From NCBI GenBank assembly GCA_009996555.1, contig JAACZX010000108.1:1-7499 (forward strand): DNA of 7,499 bases, given 5' to 3'. Source of the DNA: Chitinophagaceae bacterium (lineage in GTDB: Bacteria > Bacteroidota > Bacteroidia > Chitinophagales > Chitinophagaceae). Shown here piece after piece: positions 1 to 6,456 of the stretch (its first letter is position 1; each line of letters starts with the position of its first letter). Under the pieces are notes generated by a model. That model was not told where the DNA came from. It saw only the letters and a program-made list of their open reading frames with translations, and made no database searches. A program made the translations under genes and the position numbers.

Positions 1-1694
1 TCGCCGAACAGTTGCGCCCTTACAAAGCCATCAACGAAAACCTAAACACGGGTCTGCAACTCTCCTTATCTCTTGCCAGCTTCTTAACGTTTAAACTAAA
101 CACGGGTTACAATCTCTTCCGCAGCAACGAACGTTCACTGCATCCTGCTGCTTCACTCGATCCGGCTTCTGCTTCCCTGCCCTTCTCCAACTTTGCCAAT
201 AACCGCACAGGCGGCTTCATCATCGAACCGCAACTCGAATACGGGCAGCAGGTAAAACAGTTACGTATAACCGCTCTGCTGGGGGCCACAGCCCAGCATA
301 CTGCCGCCGAAGCACAATCCGTCAACGGTCTCAACTATACCTCCGATTTATTATTGGCATCCATCGCAGCAGCCCCGCTTGTTATTGGCACCAATACAGA
401 AAACCTGTATCGCTATACTGCCATGTTCACACGCATCACCATGCACCTGAAAAACAAATACCTGCTTAACCTCTCTGCACGTCGTGATGGCTCAAGCCGC
501 TTCGGCCCCGGCAATCGCTTTGGAAACTTTGGCGCCATCGGCCTTGGTTGGATTTTCTCGAAAGAAAAAGCCCTGCAATACCAATCCGTTCTCAGCTTTG
601 GTAAACTGCGCAGCAGCTATGGCATCACAGGCAGCGACCAGGTGGGCGACTACCGCTACCTCGATACCTGGCAAAACTCATCACTCACATATCTCAATGC
701 AAATGGCTTGCAGCCGGCACGCCTCTTCAACCCGCAATACGGTTGGGAGGTCAACAAAAAATTCGAAGCAGCACTCGAATTGGGTTTCTTCAACGATAAA
801 CTCTTTTTCTCTGCTGCATGGTTTCAAAACAGGAGTGGAAATCGACTTGTCAACTATTCATTACCCGCTGCCACGGGATTCACTTCTGTTCTCCGTAATT
901 GGGATGCATTGGTACAGAATACGGGTTGGGAATTCCTTTTCACCTCCCAAAACATAGAAACAAAAAACAGCAGTTGGTCAACAACGTTTAACATATCTCT
1001 TCCGCAAAACAAACTGGTTTCCTTTCCCGGTCTCGATGCATCACCTTATCGTAACACCTACAGGGTAGGGCAATCACTTGCCGTCATCTATGCTTATCAA
1101 TACCTCGGTGTCGATCCGGCAACTGGCATCTATACCTACCACGATCTTGATTCCAACGGAACACTCAACACAGCCGACTATCAATTGCTGGGTAAAACAG
1201 ATCCCGTTTTCTACGGTGGTATAGGCAACACCGTTAGTATCGGTCAGTTCCGCTTTTCCTGCTTCTTCGAATTCCGCAAACAGCTTGGCCGTAACTATCT
1301 TGCCACACAGGCGGCTACCATTCCCGGTCGTGGCATGTTCAACCAGCCTGCACTTGTGCTCGACCGTTGGCAAAAGCCCGGTGATATCGCAACCATTCAA
1401 CGGTACACTACTACCACAAACACACCGGCCTACATTGCTGCAGTTACACAGCTGGCTTCTTCCAATGCCATCTTTTCCGATGCCTCATTTATACGGCTCA
1501 AGAACATCGCTTGTTCATGGTCATTACCACAGGCACTTGCTGCAAAGATGAAACTGCAATCGCTCAGCATTCAGCTCGCTGCACAAAACATCTTCACCTT
1601 CACCCGCTACAAGGGTGCCGATCCCGAAAACCAGAACTTCTTTGTCCTCCCGCCTTTGCGCACACTCACCGGCGGTATTCAATTCACTTTTTAA
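1..1694 (+). CDS. SusC/RagA-family TonB-dependent outer-membrane receptor, C-terminal part (5' end outside window)
   Basis: The reading frame is already open at the window edge (first full codon at 3) and gives about 563 residues ending in TAA at 1692-1694. SusC proteins are usually about 1000 residues, so roughly half is present: the beta-barrel, without signal peptide, carboxypeptidase-like domain or plug. Typical SusC barrel signatures appear in order: RRDGSSRFG with a following NRFGNFGAIGLGW (about nt 478-555), LRSSYGITGSDQ (about 606-641), the LPAATGF...NWDALVQNTGWEF stretch (about 862-939), and DLDSNGTLNTADYQLLGKTDPVFYGG (about 1143-1220), which fits the common 'D.ngdG.i...D...iG...P.fyGG' pattern. 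The protein ends in GGIQFTF; a terminal aromatic residue is usual for BAM-inserted barrels. With SusD it would form a TonB-driven importer. The substrate cannot be read from the sequence. Family assignment is secure; a TTG at 12 is not a real start. Confidence 0.95.
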   Translation, partial: AEQLRPYKAINENLNTGLQLSLSLASFLTFKLNTGYNLFRSNERSLHPAASLDPASASLPFSNFANNRTGGFIIEPQLEYGQQVKQLRITALLGATAQHTAAEAQSVNGLNYTSDLLLASIAAAPLVIGTNTENLYRYTAMFTRITMHLKNKYLLNLSARRDGSSRFGPGNRFGNFGAIGLGWIFSKEKALQYQSVLSFGKLRSSYGITGSDQVGDYRYLDTWQNSSLTYLNANGLQPARLFNPQYGWEVNKKFEAALELGFFNDKLFFSAAWFQNRSGNRLVNYSLPAATGFTSVLRNWDALVQNTGWEFLFTSQNIETKNSSWSTTFNISLPQNKLVSFPGLDASPYRNTYRVGQSLAVIYAYQYLGVDPATGIYTYHDLDSNGTLNTADYQLLGKTDPVFYGGIGNTVSIGQFRFSCFFEFRKQLGRNYLATQAATIPGRGMFNQPALVLDRWQKPGDIATIQRYTTTTNTPAYIAAVTQLASSNAIFSDASFIRLKNIACSWSLPQALAAKMKLQSLSIQLAAQNIFTFTRYKGADPENQNFFVLPPLRTLTGGIQFTF

Positions 1695-1706
1695 AATTTA
1701 AACAAC

Positions 1707-3062
1707 ATGCACAGTATAAAATACAGCTTGCTTACTTGCTTTTCCTGTCTGCTCTTCGCCTGCGAAAAATTCATCAGCATTCCTGTTCCCGAAACACAGG
1801 TACAGGCACAACGCATCTTTGCAGATGAACGTTCGGCCGAAGCGGCACTCACAGGTTTATATGCACAACTTACTTCCACTACATTAAGCTTAACAAACGG
1901 GGGGCTTGCAATCTATCCGGCGCTTTCAGCTGATGAACTGGTCAACACAGCAACATCACCTGATCTCGATCCTTTTTATACAAACAGTATTCCGCCAACC
2001 AATAGTACAGGCCTCAACACACGCCTCTGGTCGGCTGCTTACAAATACATCTACCATTGCAACAGCATCATCGAACAATTGGAAAAAGCACCCTTGCAGC
2101 AGGCATTCAAAAACAGGGCAGGGGCCGAAGCAAAACTCATCAGAAGCCTGCTCTATAGTTTACTGTTACAAATGTTTAATGATGTGCCGCTTGTACGCAC
2201 AACCGATTATGAAACAAATGCAGTGATGCCACGCACTGCATATTCAAAAGTAGTAGAGCAGGTAATCGCCGATGCCATCGATGCATTCAACAATCTTCCG
2301 CTCAACGGCACAAAAGCAAAACCCGTAAAAGCAACAGCTGCTGCCTTGCTGGCACGCTATCACTTGCTGGCAGGCAACAATACAGAAGCAGAAAAAATGG
2401 CGGCCTCAGTGATCGATGCAAATACCTATACGTTAGTAACAAATCTCAACAATACTTTCCTCAACACGTCACCCGAAACTATCTGGCACTTACCAAAAGA
2501 CCAGGGCAATACGTCCGAGGGTACAACCTTTGTTCCTTCATCGGCAACGGTACGTCCGGCTTATGCACTCAGCAACAGTTTGCTCAATGCATTTGAACCA
2601 AACGATCAGCGTAAAACAGCATGGACAAAAACCAACATCGTTTCAGGACAGTCATACACGTATCCCAACAAATACAAAGCAAGACTGGCAACACCAGTTA
2701 CAGAAGCAGATGTTGTCATTCGCCTGGCCGAACTGATCCTCATCCGTGCTGAAGCAAGAACAAAACAAAATAAACTGTTCGAAGCAGAAGCCGATCTCAA
2801 CAGTATCCGTTTGCGTGCCGGACTAACGGCCATCAATAACCTCAGTAAAGAACAACTGCTCCTGGCCATTGAAAAAGAAAGAAGAACAGAACTCTTTACC
2901 GAATGGGGGCATCGTTGGTTCGATCTCAAACGTACAGGCCGCATCCACGAGGTGATGCAGTTGGAAAAACCAACCTGGAAACAAACAGCACAATGGTATC
3001 CCATTCCGCAAAACGAATTACTCCGCAACTCATTTCTCACACAAAACCCCGGCTACGAATGA
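1707..3062 (+). CDS. SusD/RagB-family outer-membrane nutrient-binding lipoprotein
   Basis: 451 residues, complete, starting 12 bases after the SusC stop, so it is certainly in the same operon. The N-terminus is a lipoprotein signal: hydrophobic residues 7-18, then the lipobox L-F-A-C with Cys19 as lipidation site. The mature protein opens with EKFISIPVPE and then DERSAEAALTGLYAQL, the usual SusD start. The middle is helical and TPR-like. The C-terminal third carries the family hallmarks: RLAELILIRAEA (about 338-349), a helical repeat with LNSIRLRAGL, then EKERRTELFTEWGHRWFDLKRTG (about 388-410), and finally WYPIPQNELLRN...NPGYE. SusD-type proteins sit on the outer surface as a lid over the SusC barrel and capture ligand. 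No adjacent glycosidase or peptidase hints at the ligand. Identity as SusD family is very likely; the specific substrate is unknown. Confidence 0.95.
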   Translation: MHSIKYSLLTCFSCLLFACEKFISIPVPETQVQAQRIFADERSAEAALTGLYAQLTSTTLSLTNGGLAIYPALSADELVNTATSPDLDPFYTNSIPPTNSTGLNTRLWSAAYKYIYHCNSIIEQLEKAPLQQAFKNRAGAEAKLIRSLLYSLLLQMFNDVPLVRTTDYETNAVMPRTAYSKVVEQVIADAIDAFNNLPLNGTKAKPVKATAAALLARYHLLAGNNTEAEKMAASVIDANTYTLVTNLNNTFLNTSPETIWHLPKDQGNTSEGTTFVPSSATVRPAYALSNSLLNAFEPNDQRKTAWTKTNIVSGQSYTYPNKYKARLATPVTEADVVIRLAELILIRAEARTKQNKLFEAEADLNSIRLRAGLTAINNLSKEQLLLAIEKERRTELFTEWGHRWFDLKRTGRIHEVMQLEKPTWKQTAQWYPIPQNELLRNSFLTQNPGYE

Positions 3063-4342
3063 AAAAAATTAGTTTACAGCTCGCATTACTTATAAGTACT
3101 GCAGCCAGCTTTGCACAGGCCATAAAGATTGGCGAAAAATGCCCCGACATCTTGCTGAAGAATATCTACAACTATCCCAAAAAAGAAATGAAGCTATCGG
3201 GCTTTAAGGCCGATCTCATGATAATTGATTTTTGGAGCTATCACTGCGTTATATGTTTGCGGGCTCTTCCGGAAATAGATAGTATCCAGAAAAAATTTGC
3301 AGGCAAACTGCAGTTCATTGCAGTCAATATTGAAAGCGAAAAGTCAACCAAAGAATTCTTTGCAAAACGCAAAGCCATACGCATGCCGGTCATACCTTTT
3401 ATTTCAGGCGATACGGTGTTGTCAAAACTTTTTCCCCGTGAATTTGTACCCTGGCATGTGTGGCTCGATAAAGACCTGGTTGTGCGCAACATTACCTTTG
3501 GTCATAATGCAACAGAAGAAAACATCGCTGCTTTTCTTAGTGGCAAAGCACCTTCTCTATATCAGTTGGCAGAATTACCCAATAAAAAAGACTCATTACG
3601 GAGCCTCAGTGATTTTTTTTACTACTCATCTATAACAGAATCGGTGCCGGGTGCGGAAAAGCGAAATGACAATGGCATTATAAAAGATAATAGAGTGTTT
3701 ATAACAGAAGAAGGTGCAAAGATCATTCGTTTGGCACAGGTTGCTGTAACGGGTATATACAATATAAATTTCAAACCGGTCGATACGGTTATTCTGGAAG
3801 TCAGCTATCCTGAAAAATTCAAACGTCCTGCAGGTACTGCAGATATTACAGCCTGGGATCAGCAAAACAGGTATAATTATTATTTGATGTTACCACAACA
3901 AAACAAACACAAAGTATACCAATACATGTTAACTGATATTGAACGCTTCTTCAACATTAAAATCACCATGGAGAAAAGATTGGTGAATCATTACGTATTG
4001 AAACGTCTCGATACCATTGATCGCATCAAAACAAAAGGGGGAGCGAAGGTAGATTCATTGATGATAAGCACAGCCAGAAATCCCATTGATGCAAAGAATC
4101 GCTTCATGATAAATTGTTCTTTCGCTGCATTTAGTCGAAGGTGGCAGGCGTGGGTTGAAGGAATGTTGAAGCAACCCTTTGTAGATGAAACAGGTTACCA
4201 GGGTAATATTGATGTAACAATAGATGGCGCACTAATCGATCAATGTACATACGATGGATTTAGAAAAGCACTCAACAGGCTCGGTTTTGATTTGGTTTAT
4301 ACCACACGGGAAAAAAGCGTGCTGGTAATTCGTGACAATTGA
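3059..4342 (+). CDS. Secreted TlpA-like thioredoxin-fold protein with C-terminal DUF3738/TIGR03435-like domain
   Basis: 427 residues. The start chosen is ATG at 3059, which overlaps the SusD stop as ATGA. It is followed by a good signal peptide (MKK, hydrophobic to about 18, likely cleavage after AQA at 21). The frame is open further upstream, to an ATG at 2903, but that part is only the SusD gene read out of frame. Residues 22-165 form an AlkC/TSA-TlpA-like thioredoxin domain: IGEKCPDILLKN, then DFWSYHCVIC with Cys63 and Cys66 as the CxxC pair, and the cis-proline region FVPWHVWLD with Pro131. Residues about 285-425 resemble DUF3738: YMLTDIERFFNIKITME followed by NHYVLKRL, later FVDETGYQGNIDVTIDG and a closing ALNRLGFDLVY...VLVI. 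The thioredoxin part would reduce or isomerise disulfides in the periplasm. The role of the C-terminal domain is not known to me. The domain match is from memory of the family pattern, not a search. Confidence 0.85.
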   Translation: MKKISLQLALLISTAASFAQAIKIGEKCPDILLKNIYNYPKKEMKLSGFKADLMIIDFWSYHCVICLRALPEIDSIQKKFAGKLQFIAVNIESEKSTKEFFAKRKAIRMPVIPFISGDTVLSKLFPREFVPWHVWLDKDLVVRNITFGHNATEENIAAFLSGKAPSLYQLAELPNKKDSLRSLSDFFYYSSITESVPGAEKRNDNGIIKDNRVFITEEGAKIIRLAQVAVTGIYNINFKPVDTVILEVSYPEKFKRPAGTADITAWDQQNRYNYYLMLPQQNKHKVYQYMLTDIERFFNIKITMEKRLVNHYVLKRLDTIDRIKTKGGAKVDSLMISTARNPIDAKNRFMINCSFAAFSRRWQAWVEGMLKQPFVDETGYQGNIDVTIDGALIDQCTYDGFRKALNRLGFDLVYTTREKSVLVIRDN

Positions 4343-4343
4343 A

Positions 4344-4367
4344 AAAGGAGCGGTTCTCCGCTCCTTT
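4344..4367. terminator. Bidirectional intrinsic terminator between converging operons
   Basis: A perfect 10-bp stem (AAAGGAGCGG at 4344-4353 with CCGCTCCTTT at 4358-4367) closes a TTCT loop, starting two bases after the TGA of the TlpA-like gene. On the plus strand it runs into TTTCTTTTGTTG. On the minus strand the stem ends in five T. It lies between the stop codons of two converging genes, so it can end both transcripts. Confidence 0.9.
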
Positions 4368-4377
4368 CTTTTGTTGC

Positions 4378-4680
4378 TTACTCCGTTCGTTTGATCTGGT
4401 CCAGCCCGGCTGGTGGATTCATTTCGTTGGCACGGTTGTTTTCTTCAAAAGCTCGTACGCAATCCACATCATCGGTATTCTGACAATCGGTAGGAACTGA
4501 CTCCTTTGCAATCGGAATACTGCTGTTAGGGTTGAGCAATGCACCTAACTGATCTGTACTTGCATGGTACTCATACCAAAAATAAGTACCACTGCTGGCG
4601 ATGGGTTTTGTTGGCTTGTTAAATGCAAACAAAACAATGGCAAGCAGCATAGATAAGAAACCGGTTAAATACTGTTTCAT
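4378..4680 (-). CDS. Small secreted protein, possibly DUF6520-like
   Basis: 100 residues from ATG at 4680 to TAA at 4378. The N-terminus MKQYLTGFLSMLLAIVLFAF is a short basic start with a hydrophobic core, so it is exported or membrane-anchored. The rest is polar, with aromatic residues YFWYEY at 33-38 and only two cysteines, Cys66 and Cys74, eight residues apart, which could form a disulfide outside the cytoplasm. Size, layout and position directly after a MauE/DoxX-like gene are like the DUF6520 family of Bacteroidota, which I recall as often neighbouring such genes. This is a resemblance, not a proven match. The gap to the upstream gene is 104 bases, so co-transcription from the promoter before 5201 is likely. 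That gap holds a perfect palindrome GCACCGGTGC at 4760-4769. Function unknown. Confidence 0.75.
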   Translation of the reverse strand: MKQYLTGFLSMLLAIVLFAFNKPTKPIASSGTYFWYEYHASTDQLGALLNPNSSIPIAKESVPTDCQNTDDVDCVRAFEENNRANEMNPPAGLDQIKRTE

Positions 4681-4784
4681 AATAAACTGTTTTAGTAAAT
4701 AATAATGCCTACTCGTTTCCAGGTTTTCGGCTTCGCCTGCTCACTACTACTACCGTTGCGCACCGGTGCTGTAAGAAAGTATGT

Positions 4785-5201
4785 TTAGACATAACTGGTT
4801 TTACGGAATGAGTACAAACCGGCAATATTCAGTACAATAAAAAAAAGATTAAACCATACATGCTGTTGCCAGCTCATCTTGCTAAGCACACCTCCGCAAC
4901 TGCACGGCAGGTCAGCAACAAACAATAACATCAGGAGAAGGTAAACCGTAAACACGCTTAACAAAACCAGCGAAATCTGCAAACCATAATATTGGGTGCG
5001 GGGAAAAAACAGGAGCAGCGCAACCAACAGTTCTGTTAAGGGGACGATATAACTGAGGCTGGCTGCTCCATAACGTAGAAACACCACTTTATGTAAACTG
5101 TAAAGAAAAACGTCATGCTGAAACAACTTGCTGATACCTGTATAAAAGAACAGCGCAAGTAATAGAAAGCAGGAAACACGTATTGTAAAAGAAGGGTTCA
5201 T
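4785..5201 (-). CDS. MauE/DoxX-like redox-associated four-helix membrane protein
   Basis: 138 residues, ATG at 5201, stop TAA at 4785-4787. Four hydrophobic segments are visible at about 7-25, 46-66, 71-95 and 113-131, the DoxX/MauE topology. The first is followed by YTGISKLFQHDVF, similar to the 'f..sG..Kl......f' start of the family. Between helices 3 and 4 lies LPCSCGGVLSKMSW with Cys100, Cys102 and Gly103-Gly104; a CxCGG followed by MSW and an aromatic-rich helix is characteristic of the MauE-like branch in Bacteroidota. MauE itself takes part in disulfide formation or maturation of methylamine dehydrogenase; nothing here suggests methylamine metabolism. A general role in periplasmic thiol chemistry is inference. 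The gene is first in a probable two-gene operon with the small secreted protein, and its upstream region has an unusual repeat array. Confidence 0.85.
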   Translation of the reverse strand: MNPSFTIRVSCFLLLALFFYTGISKLFQHDVFLYSLHKVVFLRYGAASLSYIVPLTELLVALLLFFPRTQYYGLQISLVLLSVFTVYLLLMLLFVADLPCSCGGVLSKMSWQQHVWFNLFFIVLNIAGLYSFRKTSYV

Positions 5202-5249
5202 AGTTCATAAATTGATCAATGAAAAATGTCCCCTTGTTTACAGTATAAA

Positions 5250-5267
5250 ATTCCAACAGAAAAAAAT
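5250..5267 (-). promoter_or_regulatory. Conserved 18-bp block, copy beside the MauE-like operon
   Basis: Plus-strand ATTCCAACAGAAAAAAAT lies 49 bases before the MauE-like start codon. It matches 17 of 18 bases of the block at 6114-6131, ahead of the AraC-type gene. In both places a 20-21-bp repeat array follows on the right. The block overlaps the best -7 candidate for this operon. Function is inferred from position and conservation. Confidence 0.5.
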
Positions 5268-5292
5268 AAAATGCAAATAAAACAGGTTTCAA
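5261..5292 (-). promoter_or_regulatory. Candidate Bacteroidota-type promoter of the MauE-like operon
   Basis: Read on the minus strand, TTG (complement of 5290-5292) is followed after 21 bases by TATTTTTT (complement of 5261-5268). This compares with the Bacteroidota consensus TTG-N17-23-TAnnTTTG, with a single mismatch in the -7 box. The TTG belongs to the proximal TGAAACC repeat, so a protein bound to the array would touch the -33 region. Predicted leader about 50 bases. T-rich sequence makes chance matches likely. Confidence 0.35.
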
Positions 5293-5355
5293 AAAGAATA
5301 GAAATGGTTTCAAAAAACACAAAAGGTTTATAAAAGAACAAAATAGTTTCAAAAA
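5285..5355 (-). repeat. Array of four direct repeats, period 19-21 bp, upstream of the MauE-like operon
   Basis: On the plus strand the units are GGTTTCAAAAA at 5285 and 5306, GGTTTATAAAA at 5325 and AGTTTCAAAAA at 5345. Starts are 21, 19 and 20 bases apart, that is, about two helical turns. On the minus strand, the direction of the downstream operon, the core reads TGAAACY in three of four units. The spacers are A-rich and not conserved. The same core occurs in the array at 6137-6187. Likely an operator for a protein binding one face of the helix, for instance the AraC-type regulator encoded next door. Phased A-tracts causing DNA curvature are an alternative explanation. Confidence 0.7.
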
Positions 5356-5371
5356 AGCAGTAGTGGTGATC

Positions 5372-5436
5372 ATTCGTGTTCATTCATGCAATTCGTAGTC
5401 ACTATGATCTGTGTTTATTTGAGTCAATCTGTGGCC
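5372..5436 (+). repeat. Six-heptad dispersed repeat, copy 1
   Basis: This stretch consists of six related heptads, ATTCGTG, ATTCATG, ATTCGTA, ATCTGTG, ATTTGAG and ATCTGTG, starting at 5372, 5382, 5391, 5407, 5417 and 5427. Copy 2 at 6572-6635 has the same order and nearly the same spacing in the same orientation; about 50 of 66 aligned positions agree. It lies just past the stop codon of the AraC-type gene. I recall similar sequences in intergenic regions of other Bacteroidota genomes, but cannot verify that here. Confidence 0.7.
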
Positions 5437-5444
5437 ATCAGCGC

Positions 5445-5789
5445 TTATACATTGCCGTATTGTGCACGGTAAGCACCCGCCGTGCGTCTGTATTGTTTTT
5501 TAAACAGCATCATAAAATGTTTTTCGGATGTAAACCCGCAGCTGCGTGCAATGACCGTAATCTTGTCATCTGTTTGTTTTAACAGGATGGCGGCCCGTTG
5601 CAAACGTTTTCTCAATACATATTGATGAATGCTGGTACCATAGGCCGCTTTAAACTGTTGCATCAGTTTGGTTTTGCTTACATGCAATTGCCTGGTCAGC
5701 TGCTCAAGCGAATGATCCCGGGAGGGATCTTGATCGATCAGTGTTTTGATCTGTGCAGGTAATTTTTCTTTCATATGCAGTTCGTTCAT
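5445..5789 (-). CDS. Single-domain AraC-family transcriptional regulator
   Basis: With the ATG at 5789 the protein has 114 residues and is almost entirely an AraC-type DNA-binding domain. The first helix-turn-helix is about residues 27-51 (SLEQLTRQLHVSKTKLMQQF then KAAYG). It is followed by SIHQYVLRKRLQRAAILL, and the second helix-turn-helix at about 76-100 has ITVIARSCGFTSEKHFMMLF with the conserved GF..E.HF...FK pattern. No sensor or dimerisation domain precedes it, as in MarA, SoxS and Rob-like short members. The frame stays open upstream to an ATG at 5930, but those residues (Cys- and Ser-rich, no domain) look non-coding, so the shorter start is preferred; an ATG at 5804 is another option. 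It lies between the two TGAAACY arrays, the obvious candidate sites for it. No terminator is visible after it, so read-through into the MauE-like operon is possible. Confidence 0.8.
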   Translation of the reverse strand: MNELHMKEKLPAQIKTLIDQDPSRDHSLEQLTRQLHVSKTKLMQQFKAAYGTSIHQYVLRKRLQRAAILLKQTDDKITVIARSCGFTSEKHFMMLFKKQYRRTAGAYRAQYGNV

Positions 5790-5801
5790 GGTGAATGAAT
5801 A

Positions 5802-5815
5802 CATGCTGTAGCATG
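5802..5815. promoter_or_regulatory. Short inverted repeat just upstream of the AraC-type start codon
   Basis: CATGCT and AGCATG form a perfect 6-bp inverted repeat around GT, 12 bases before the preferred start codon at 5789. It could be an operator, or a small hairpin near the ribosome-binding region. If translation starts at 5930 it would lie inside the coding sequence. Short enough to occur by chance. Confidence 0.3.
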
Positions 5816-6113
5816 GGCTGTAAACAGCGCAACATGAATCTCCCCGGTTAATGAAAGAATTAAACATAAGCCTGCGCACGTCCTTTGTATAATTCTTACA
5901 CGGTAAAATTCTGTATTCAAATCGCAGCATGCAAATAAAAATGGTTCGTAAAAAGAGAAAAGAAGTGCACTTTTGTCAGCACTATGCAATCTCGTTGCCA
6001 TCATCAACATCCTCCAAAGCGTCAAATCAGCAAATCATCCGCATTCATCCTTTGCCAATAACATTCGTGTACTTCCTGTATTTCGTTGGTTGCTTCACTC
6101 AAATTCAACACTT

Positions 6114-6131
6114 ATTCCAACATAAAAAAAT
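6114..6131 (-). promoter_or_regulatory. Conserved 18-bp block, copy beside the AraC-type gene
   Basis: Plus-strand ATTCCAACATAAAAAAAT differs at one base from the block at 5250-5267 (T instead of G at position 11). It lies between the 21-bp array on its right and the AraC-type gene on its left, the same arrangement as at the MauE-like operon. It is about 325 bases from the preferred AraC-type start, so if it marks the promoter the leader is long. Confidence 0.5.
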
Positions 6132-6136
6132 CAATT

Positions 6137-6187
6137 ATGTGAAACTGCCTTTAGCCGATGTGAAACCCGCTTTTCGCTATGTGAAAC
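6137..6187 (+). repeat. Array of three exact direct repeats, period 21 bp, upstream of the AraC-type gene
   Basis: ATGTGAAAC occurs identically at 6137, 6158 and 6179, exactly 21 bases apart, and each copy is followed by T or C. The 12-base spacers are partly alike (a CTTT or TTTT core in each). The core TGAAACY is the same as in the array at 5285-5355 but lies on the opposite strand, so the two arrays point away from each other with the AraC-type gene in between. A 21-bp period is typical of direct-repeat half-sites of AraC-family proteins (araI1/I2) and also of LytTR-type regulators. No LytTR gene is in view. Confidence 0.75.
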
Positions 6188-6370
6188 CATTTTTACAACC
6201 CCTATTTTGCGAACAAAAAAAACTGTTTAATGCATCTCTGCAAATCAATCACTACTGCAAACAGGATTATTTCTTTTGATAAAAGGATTTTCTGAACTGA
6301 AAAGTTGTGCATTTCGTTTTTGCAGGTCCATCCTGCTTACACGACAATAAAAGTCAGGTTCCCCTGCTTT

Positions 6371-6402
6371 AAAAGCTGTATTTATACACCAGGAGAGCTT
6401 TT
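6371..6402. repeat. Inverted repeat AAAAGCT / AGCTTTT
   Basis: Seven-base perfect arms at 6371-6377 and 6396-6402 enclose 18 bases. There is no T-run after it, so a terminator is unlikely. It may be a binding site or chance in AT-rich DNA. Confidence 0.25.
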
Positions 6403-6456
6403 ACAAAATGTGCAGCAATTTTTATTTCGTTCCACGAAGAATGTATACACTCGGGC

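Noticed and set aside
484..957. Long plus-strand frame inside the SusC gene
   Set aside because: It overlaps the SusC-like reading frame completely and encodes a Ser/Thr/His-rich peptide without domain; a shadow frame.
2350..2372. Sigma-54 promoter-like TGGCACG...TTGCTGG
   Set aside because: The distance between the GG and GC elements is wrong (8 instead of 5 bases between TGGCAC and TTGC) and it lies inside the SusD coding region. A second case near 3733 has only 3 bases between the elements.
5113..5373. Minus-strand frame of 86 residues upstream of and overlapping the MauE-like gene
   Set aside because: Its Phe/Leu/Lys-rich peptide (repeated FLKPFLF type) is the translation of the phased GGTTTCAAAAA array; no independent gene signal.
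5285..6187. CRISPR array
   Set aside because: The repeated units are 9-11 bases with spacers of about 10-12 bases, only three or four units, and no cas genes nearby; the pattern is that of operator sites.
5929..6279. Plus-strand frame of 116 residues with a 7-residue repeat (YVKLPLADVKPAFRYVKPF)
   Set aside because: The peptide repeat is simply the 21-bp array read in frame. The rest has no domain or coding character, and it lies antisense to the AraC-type upstream region.
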